10,214 nucleotides of DNA from Euryarchaeota archaeon UBA438 (lineage in GTDB: Archaea > Thermoplasmatota > Poseidoniia > Poseidoniales > Thalassarchaeaceae). The notes under the pieces are model-generated. The model was not told the origin of the DNA. It did not search any database and saw nothing but the letters and a program-made list of their open reading frames with translations. Position numbers and translations under genes: made by a program. This document shows, piece after piece, positions 1-4,793 of the stretch (its first letter is position 1; each line of letters opens with the position of its first letter). The DNA lies in NCBI GenBank assembly GCA_002504435.1, contig DAQP01000004.1:3184-13397 (forward strand), written 5' to 3'.

Positions 1-230
1 ACAAACACTGGCACTTGGCCCCAGTCAGACCACTTCAGCTGCGTCTTGAAAGTAGGGTCCACCTCGACCTTGGAGTACGCAATACCCCTCGATCCCAGGA
101 GTGCCTTGACCTTGAAACAGAAGGGGCAGGTCTCGAAGCAGTACATGGTCGGGAGGTCGTTAACCACCCTTTCGGGTACAAGGGTCTCCTGCACGCCCGA
201 AGGCGGCATCTCAACTGGGGTCTCTTTCAC
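1..230 (-). CDS. Thioredoxin-fold protein with CPFC motif (glutaredoxin/GST-N-like), 5' part only
   Basis: This minus-strand frame is open from a stop at 246-248 to the left edge; the C-terminal part lies outside the window. Starting at the GTG at 230 it encodes about 76 residues. An ATG at 209 is the alternative start, and neither has a convincing ribosome-binding site. After a short leader comes MYCFETCPFCFKVKALLGSR, a first beta strand followed by a CPFC redox motif and helix. A V-E-V-D-P strand and a segment ending W-G-Q-V-P-V-F follow. The valine-proline fits the cis-proline loop of the thioredoxin fold. This order (YxxxxCPFCxKVxxxL, YxxVEVxP, then xVPxx) resembles glutaredoxins and the N-terminal domain of GST and prostaglandin E synthase 2-like proteins. 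The likely role is thiol-disulfide exchange or thiol-conjugate binding in the cytoplasm, but the substrate cannot be inferred. The fold call is fairly firm; the family call is uncertain because the rest is missing. Confidence 0.72.
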   Translation of the reverse strand, partial: MKETPVEMPPSGVQETLVPERVVNDLPTMYCFETCPFCFKVKALLGSRGIAYSKVEVDPTFKTQLKWSDWGQVPVF

Positions 231-354
231 AGCAATGCGTAATAACTAGCACTTGTGAATGCATCGAAGGGGCATTATCACTAGATGGCACACAATAGGC
301 TAGCCTTGGCCAACCATTGGATGGAGTTTTGAAGGGGCTCTTGGAGGGTTCGCC
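231..354. other. Divergent intergenic region
   Basis: These 124 bases separate the minus-strand thioredoxin-fold gene from the plus-strand lipoprotein gene, so any promoters for both should lie here. Stretches such as GCATTATCAC (near 271-280) and the TTTTGAAG near the right end are the most AT-rich. None is a clear archaeal TATA box with a BRE. An 8-base palindrome TTGGCCAA sits near 306-313. No RNA gene or further open frame was seen. Confidence 0.4.
343..347 (+). promoter_or_regulatory. Shine-Dalgarno site of the first lipoprotein gene
   Basis: GGAGG lies seven bases upstream of the ATG at 355, a normal spacing. It supports that start, and the signal peptide that follows it immediately. 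Confidence 0.6.
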
Positions 355-1875
355 ATGAGGGGCGTCGCGGGGCTGCTTGTGGTGGTAATCCTGAGTTCCA
401 GCATGTCTGGGTGCTTATTCTGGGGCGATGAGTCGCTCGAGGAGGTGGTGGAAACCGGGCCCTTCGCGTTCGATGAGCCTGTTCCGTCTACAACTTGGTA
501 CCACTACCCAGGGACTGTAGCGGAGCCGTGGGCGGTAGATGCGACAAACCCCTTGATGGTTTCATCGGCCAACATCACGGCAAATCTCACTGGGGCCAAC
601 ACGCCCTTCTTTGCAAGCGCTACCTACTATGGGACTGGGTGGGACACGTTCGAGCCGACGATAGGGATCACTTCCTCGGGCGCGATATTCTTCACGAACT
701 ACAACGGATTGGGCGACGGTACTCATATCATCAGATCGAGGGATCTAGGGCAGACTTGGGAGGATGTGGGGCCCTTTGGGATGTCCGATGACCAAGGGCA
801 GACGCCCAACTCGAACGACCCCTATCTGTATGTGGACAAATTCAACGACCGGCTCGTCAAGTTCGACATGCACGCCTTGACTGCGATGTTCGTAGAGTAT
901 TCTGATGACGATGGAGAGACTTGGAGCATCCCCTTCCCAGTAGAGGGATACTATGCCCCTCAGGACCACCAGAGCATCGCCTCCATGCCCCATCAGAACG
1001 CGATAGTTGGGGACGTTGTCTATGTCTACTGCATCAATACTGGATCACCCGCACTAGGCGCCCAATGCTCCAGATCATTGGATGGAGGGCACACTTGGGA
1101 CCCCCAGAGGATTGGGTATCCGACTGAGAGCTTTGGAAACCAGTGCTCAGGCCTACACGGGCATGTCGCTGGGGGCTCCGACGGTTCGATATACAGAGGA
1201 AACCCCTCTTGCGAGGGGCCTGCCGTCTACGCATCGCATGATGGTGGGTACACATGGAGTGAGCACACCATTACAACGGAGGTGGGGATGCAACAGGGCT
1301 GGCACTCTCACGAAGTGGCCACCGCAGTGGACGAGGGGGGCAACGTCCACGCAACGTGGATTTCGACTGACATGATGCCTTGGTACGCGTATTCCCGGGA
1401 CCAGGGCATGACATGGAGTCAGCCCATGATGGTCGCCGCCCCTGGGGTGAACGAGTCTGGTTTCCCTACTATCTTCGCAGGGGACGAGGGGCGCGTGGTC
1501 ATTGGCTACATCGGGGAGGTAAATGACGTAGAGAACGAGAACGCGACCGGGGGCGTGGGATGGGGCGGATATATGGCGATAATGACCAACGCCTTCGAGG
1601 AGCGGCCCCTCATCACTAGCGTGGTGGTTAACTCGCCGGACGACCCGTTGGACGTCACATCCGATTGCGGTAACGTCAGATGCGGTGGATTCGGGGACTT
1701 CATCGATGTGGAGCTGGACGATGCGGGTCGGCCGTGGATTGCGTTGGCGCACAATGCTGCGGGTTTCGAGGAGGCGATCATCGGAACGCTAACCGAGGGT
1801 CCGGCGCTTTACGGGGACATCGTCGCCCTCGACTCTCTGCCTCCCGGGGGAAACTCAACGCTCAAGATGGGGTGA
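355..1875 (+). CDS. Asp-box (BNR) beta-propeller surface lipoprotein, copy 1
   Basis: The product has 506 residues. A hydrophobic signal ends in the lipobox SMSGC, with Cys20 as the predicted lipidated residue, so it should be anchored on the outer face of the membrane. Five Asp-box motifs (S-x-D-x-G-x-x-W type) occur at residues 128-135, 183-190, 241-248, 294-301 and 347-354. Their 53-58 residue spacing is that expected of successive blades in a sialidase-like propeller. Besides Cys20 there are six cysteines (226, 238, 264, 286, 438, 443), an even number consistent with extracellular disulfides. The C-terminal block D-C-G-x-x-R-C-G-G-F-G-D-F (437-449) is shared with the next gene. Several N-x-S/T sequons (for example 73, 77, 366, 396, 500) are possible glycosylation sites. 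No FRIP motif or clear sialidase arginine triad is visible, so glycan or protein binding is as likely as hydrolysis. The fold is well supported; the ligand is unknown. Confidence 0.85.
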   Translation: MRGVAGLLVVVILSSSMSGCLFWGDESLEEVVETGPFAFDEPVPSTTWYHYPGTVAEPWAVDATNPLMVSSANITANLTGANTPFFASATYYGTGWDTFEPTIGITSSGAIFFTNYNGLGDGTHIIRSRDLGQTWEDVGPFGMSDDQGQTPNSNDPYLYVDKFNDRLVKFDMHALTAMFVEYSDDDGETWSIPFPVEGYYAPQDHQSIASMPHQNAIVGDVVYVYCINTGSPALGAQCSRSLDGGHTWDPQRIGYPTESFGNQCSGLHGHVAGGSDGSIYRGNPSCEGPAVYASHDGGYTWSEHTITTEVGMQQGWHSHEVATAVDEGGNVHATWISTDMMPWYAYSRDQGMTWSQPMMVAAPGVNESGFPTIFAGDEGRVVIGYIGEVNDVENENATGGVGWGGYMAIMTNAFEERPLITSVVVNSPDDPLDVTSDCGNVRCGGFGDFIDVELDDAGRPWIALAHNAAGFEEAIIGTLTEGPALYGDIVALDSLPPGGNSTLKMG

Positions 1876-3350
1876 TGGTACCGGAGGGCATGCGTTCAGT
1901 CGCGGTCGCATTGGTCCTACTGGTGGTTTCAGCACCACTGAGCGGCTGTTTCGGGGAGGAGGATAAGGCCCCGGAGATGGCTGATGGTTTCGATTTCTCA
2001 GATTTGTGCCCCGACGGCATCGCAAACAACACTTGGTACCACTACTCCAACGCCACGGACGCCACAAAGGTCTCCAGCGAGCTTAACGGGAGTTCGGTTC
2101 TAGTCGGTAACAACGCCCCCGCCTGTGCCAAAGGCACATACTACGGTATCGGTCTGACTACTTTCGAGCCCACGATCGGTGTCACATCCAGCGATAACCT
2201 CTACATGACCAGCTGGGGGAATGGGGATTCCGGTTCTACGGCCATAGTACGCTGCTCGGGGTTGATTGGGATGGTGAACCTCAGTGAATACGTCTGCGAG
2301 GATGTGTACAATGTGTTCGCCCCAGTCGCCAATAGCAACGACCCGTATGTCTACGTCGACCCGTGGACCGACCGGATAATGAAATTCGACATGCATGCTC
2401 TACTTGGCATGACAGTTGAGTGGTCGGACAACGAGGGGGGGAGCTGGACGGGGCCCTCAGTTGCCACTGGGTGGTCGGTTCAGGACCACCAGACCATTGC
2501 TTCGGCTCCGTACCCCGCTCTCTTGCACCCGACGACGTGGGTCTTCTGCGTGAACGGGAACTACCCCTACCCCGTTTGCTCAACTAGCAATGACGGTGGG
2601 CTCACTTGGGGGCCAGAGGTTCCTGGGGCACCCACCAGCTGCAACAGCGGTGGGCTCACAGGGCACATTATGGGATCGGACAATGGTAACTTCTACCGTG
2701 GAAACAGAGGGTGCAACGGTGGTGATGGCTACTCAATTTACCGAAGCACGAATGGAGGACTGACATGGACCGAGCACCCCCTCCCGACAGAGACCACAGG
2801 TACTGCTGAGACTTGGAACTTCGAGGAGGCCCAAGTCTATCCCGACTCGGACAACAACGTCCACGCGATGTGGATGGGATCTGACAACATGCCATACTAC
2901 TCATACTCAATGGACGAAGGGGGCACCTGGAGCCCGCCGATGATGGTCGCACCGCCAATCGGGCTGAATGGCACTGGTTTCCCGGTAATTGCTGCGGGTG
3001 GCCCGGGACAGGTGGCACTGGGCTACCTAGGTGACTCGGGCGGCGACACTTGGAACGGATACCTCACAGTGATATCCGATGCTTTCAGCCCCATGCCCCT
3101 GATGACCACAGTGCAGGTCAATGCGTGGGGGGACCCTCTCGACACGACTGCGGACTGCGGTTTCAACCGGTGCGGGGGATTCGGGGACTTCAATGACATA
3201 GTCATCGATCAGCATGGGAGGGCTTGGTTCGGTCTAGCACACAATGTTGGTGGCGAGATAGGGATTTTCGGTACCATGGCGGTTGGGCCCTCCTTGCGGG
3301 GGAACGGAACCCTAACTGAGCTTCCGATGGGCGGACCTAGTACGCTCTAG
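1875..3350 (+). CDS. Asp-box (BNR) beta-propeller surface lipoprotein, copy 2 (tandem paralogue)
   Basis: The frame extends upstream to 1680, but the signal peptide fixes the start near 1875, giving 491 residues. This ATG overlaps the previous stop in TGATG, suggesting translational coupling. An ATG at 1890 would give a start resembling copy 1 (MRSVAVAL against MRGVAGLL), but GGAGG at 1883-1887 lies only two bases before it. The lipobox is PLSGC with Cys25. Asp-box motifs occur at 184-191, 238-245, 291-298 and 345-352. Long blocks match copy 1: TFEPTIGxTSS, NSNDPYxYVD, KFDMHAL, QDHQxIAS, the DNMPYYSYS region and the C-terminal DCGxxRCGGFGDF. The first Asp-box of copy 1 is missing; a segment bounded by Cys127 and Cys141 stands there. 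Ten cysteines besides Cys25 include the three pairs of copy 1 plus 45/84 and 127/141. It is probably exposed beside copy 1 with a diverged ligand, which remains unknown. The 3' end overlaps the convergent LysE gene by four bases. Confidence 0.85.
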   Translation: MVPEGMRSVAVALVLLVVSAPLSGCFGEEDKAPEMADGFDFSDLCPDGIANNTWYHYSNATDATKVSSELNGSSVLVGNNAPACAKGTYYGIGLTTFEPTIGVTSSDNLYMTSWGNGDSGSTAIVRCSGLIGMVNLSEYVCEDVYNVFAPVANSNDPYVYVDPWTDRIMKFDMHALLGMTVEWSDNEGGSWTGPSVATGWSVQDHQTIASAPYPALLHPTTWVFCVNGNYPYPVCSTSNDGGLTWGPEVPGAPTSCNSGGLTGHIMGSDNGNFYRGNRGCNGGDGYSIYRSTNGGLTWTEHPLPTETTGTAETWNFEEAQVYPDSDNNVHAMWMGSDNMPYYSYSMDEGGTWSPPMMVAPPIGLNGTGFPVIAAGGPGQVALGYLGDSGGDTWNGYLTVISDAFSPMPLMTTVQVNAWGDPLDTTADCGFNRCGGFGDFNDIVIDQHGRAWFGLAHNVGGEIGIFGTMAVGPSLRGNGTLTELPMGGPSTL

Positions 3351-3985
3351 GCCAGGGGCCATTCCATGTTGTACGCATCCCATGCATACGAGGCCGAAAA
3401 GCACAGCATTACAACGCCACAGGCTGCCAGTAGCACCCTATAGGAAACAGGAGAGATGCTGCCTCCCGCACGGTGGACCGCGTATGCGATTGCTGCCTTC
3501 GTGAGCATTATGGTAACGAGGAATGTTACCGCGTATGCGATGGGTGCGAGGATTGTCTCATCGATGGCGGAAGCCATCAACGGCCCCCCTATCAGGAACC
3601 AGAAAACGTAGACGTTTGGATTGAGCAGGTTGGTTACCACACCTCGAATGAAGGAGCCTGTGGGTGGTGGAGCATCCGCATTGACATCGGGGGGCTCTAG
3701 GTAGAAGCACTGTATCCCCATCCAAGCAAGGAAAGCCGCACCTGCCACCGTAACTAGGAACAGTAGTGTCTGGTCCTCCGCGAGCCATGCGGCTGCGAAC
3801 AGGCTGAATATCACTAACGGACCGTCAGTGAAAATCGGCGCGGCGGCTGTCCAAAGGCCTGCACGAAGCCCTCCTGACAGTGTTTCCCGGATTACCATTG
3901 TCAGCAATGGGCCTGGCTTCACCCCCTCGACGACCCCGAGGATCGCCCCGGCGAATGCCAATGAGGCTATGAGGTCGAAATCCAT
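3347..3985 (-). CDS. LysE/RhtB-family amino-acid exporter
   Basis: The product has 212 residues, the usual length of the LysE superfamily, with about six hydrophobic segments (roughly 5-22, 40-62, 73-95, 116-137, 144-168, 183-202). The N-terminal signature G-x-x-P-G-P-L-L-T-M-V-I-R followed by S-G-G-L-R-A-G-L (around 21-44) is the family's conserved first loop. N-L-L-N-P-N-V-Y-V-F-W (119-129) matches the conserved LNPK-type motif before the fourth helix. Members export amino acids or related small solutes using an ion gradient, and the substrate cannot be read from sequence. The start lies four bases after the stop of the Bax-inhibitor-like gene, so the two are probably cotranslated. Upstream of the ATG is only a weak AAGTGAG. 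Its TAG shares CTAG with the stop of the convergent lipoprotein gene. Confidence 0.83.
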   Translation of the reverse strand: MDFDLIASLAFAGAILGVVEGVKPGPLLTMVIRETLSGGLRAGLWTAAAPIFTDGPLVIFSLFAAAWLAEDQTLLFLVTVAGAAFLAWMGIQCFYLEPPDVNADAPPPTGSFIRGVVTNLLNPNVYVFWFLIGGPLMASAIDETILAPIAYAVTFLVTIMLTKAAIAYAVHRAGGSISPVSYRVLLAACGVVMLCFSASYAWDAYNMEWPLA

Positions 3986-3989
3986 GTTC

Positions 3990-4793
3990 TCACTTCGAAG
4001 CGGCGATTTTTGCGAGGAGTTTCAATATCTCAAAGTACAACCAGCAAAGTGTGACAAGGAGGCCGAATGCCGCCCTCCATTCCATCTCCTTGGGAGCCCC
4101 CATTTCGACACCCCTCTCTATGAAGTCAAAATCCGCGACTAAGCATAGGGCGCCAATGCCTATCACGAAAAGTGAGAATGCGATCCCTATTGGGCCCGAA
4201 CCATGGATGTATGGCACTTCGAACCACCCGGTTATTGCCCCTACAATTGAAAACATGTAGACGAAAATGATGGCGAAAAGGGCCGATGAGACTGCTATTT
4301 CCATATTCCTGTTCCACTCGATAAGCCCTGCTCTGTAAATCGCCAGCATACCTCCGAGAATCATGAATGTCAGCAGTGCGGCGATAATTCCAATTCCGGG
4401 AAGATCGAGTCCCACTTCGAAAATCCAAGTAAATCCACCCAGGACGAGTCCTTCACTGATGGCATATGCCACCACAAAGACGGGGTTTGCCATCATCTCA
4501 TGCTTGAACCACATGATTAAGATGGCAAAAACTTGGTAGAGGATTCCGATTAGGATCAGGGGGAGCGAGTAAGGAGCGGTAATGGCTGCTGCCAAAGCTA
4601 CGGTTGCTGTGATAATCAGCACAATCCCTGTCTTCTCAGTCACGCCTTCCATCGTCATCATATTGGATTCGGGGGAGTCCCACCAGTTCTGGTTAGGATA
4701 GTGTTCCTTGACAAAGGTCGAGTCGTTCAATGCTGGATTCCCAGAGCGGTACATGGCCTTGCTCAGAAGGCGCTCCTTCTCAAGGGTTGGCAC
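3990..4793 (-). CDS. Bax-inhibitor-1-like integral membrane protein
   Basis: The product has 267 residues with seven hydrophobic segments (about 56-72, 74-95, 101-123, 132-152, 165-187, 202-220, 240-262). The N-terminal S-G-N-P-A-L-N-D-S-T-F and M-T-M-E-G-V-x-x-K-T-G are hallmarks I recall for the BaxI_1 (PF12811) branch of the TMBIM/YccA superfamily. So are the C-terminal A-D-F-D-F-I-E-R-G (220-228) and E-W-R-A-A-F-G-L-L-V-T-L (238-249). Superfamily relatives include the pH-gated calcium channel YetJ; whether this branch carries calcium is unknown. Asp221, Asp223 and Glu226 are candidate polar residues at the end of helix six. The GTG start at 4793 follows the uvrA stop directly (TAAGTG), implying translation coupled to uvrA. 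An ATG at 4754 would still keep the conserved SGNPALN motif, so the first 13 residues are uncertain. Confidence 0.85.
   Translation of the reverse strand: MPTLEKERLLSKAMYRSGNPALNDSTFVKEHYPNQNWWDSPESNMMTMEGVTEKTGIVLIITATVALAAAITAPYSLPLILIGILYQVFAILIMWFKHEMMANPVFVVAYAISEGLVLGGFTWIFEVGLDLPGIGIIAALLTFMILGGMLAIYRAGLIEWNRNMEIAVSSALFAIIFVYMFSIVGAITGWFEVPYIHGSGPIGIAFSLFVIGIGALCLVADFDFIERGVEMGAPKEMEWRAAFGLLVTLCWLYFEILKLLAKIAASK

Noticed and set aside
15..249. Two short plus-strand frames at the left edge
   Set aside because: They lie antisense to the CPFC-containing frame, which shows a recognisable fold; neither plus frame resembles a protein family.
231..354. A TATA-box promoter for the lipoprotein pair
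   Set aside because: Only loosely AT-rich stretches were found and none matches a convincing TATA/BRE with proper spacing.
1153..1752. 199-residue minus-strand frame within the first lipoprotein gene
   Set aside because: It is His/Arg/Pro-rich with no motif, and the plus frame has a signal peptide and repeated Asp-boxes.
1680..1874. Upstream extension of the second lipoprotein frame
   Set aside because: It lies inside the first lipoprotein gene, reads as Arg/Gly-rich shadow sequence, and would bury the signal peptide and lipobox behind 65 residues.
355..3350. Active exo-alpha-sialidases
   Set aside because: Asp-boxes occur in many propellers. No FRIP motif or recognisable arginine triad was seen, so enzymatic activity is not claimed.
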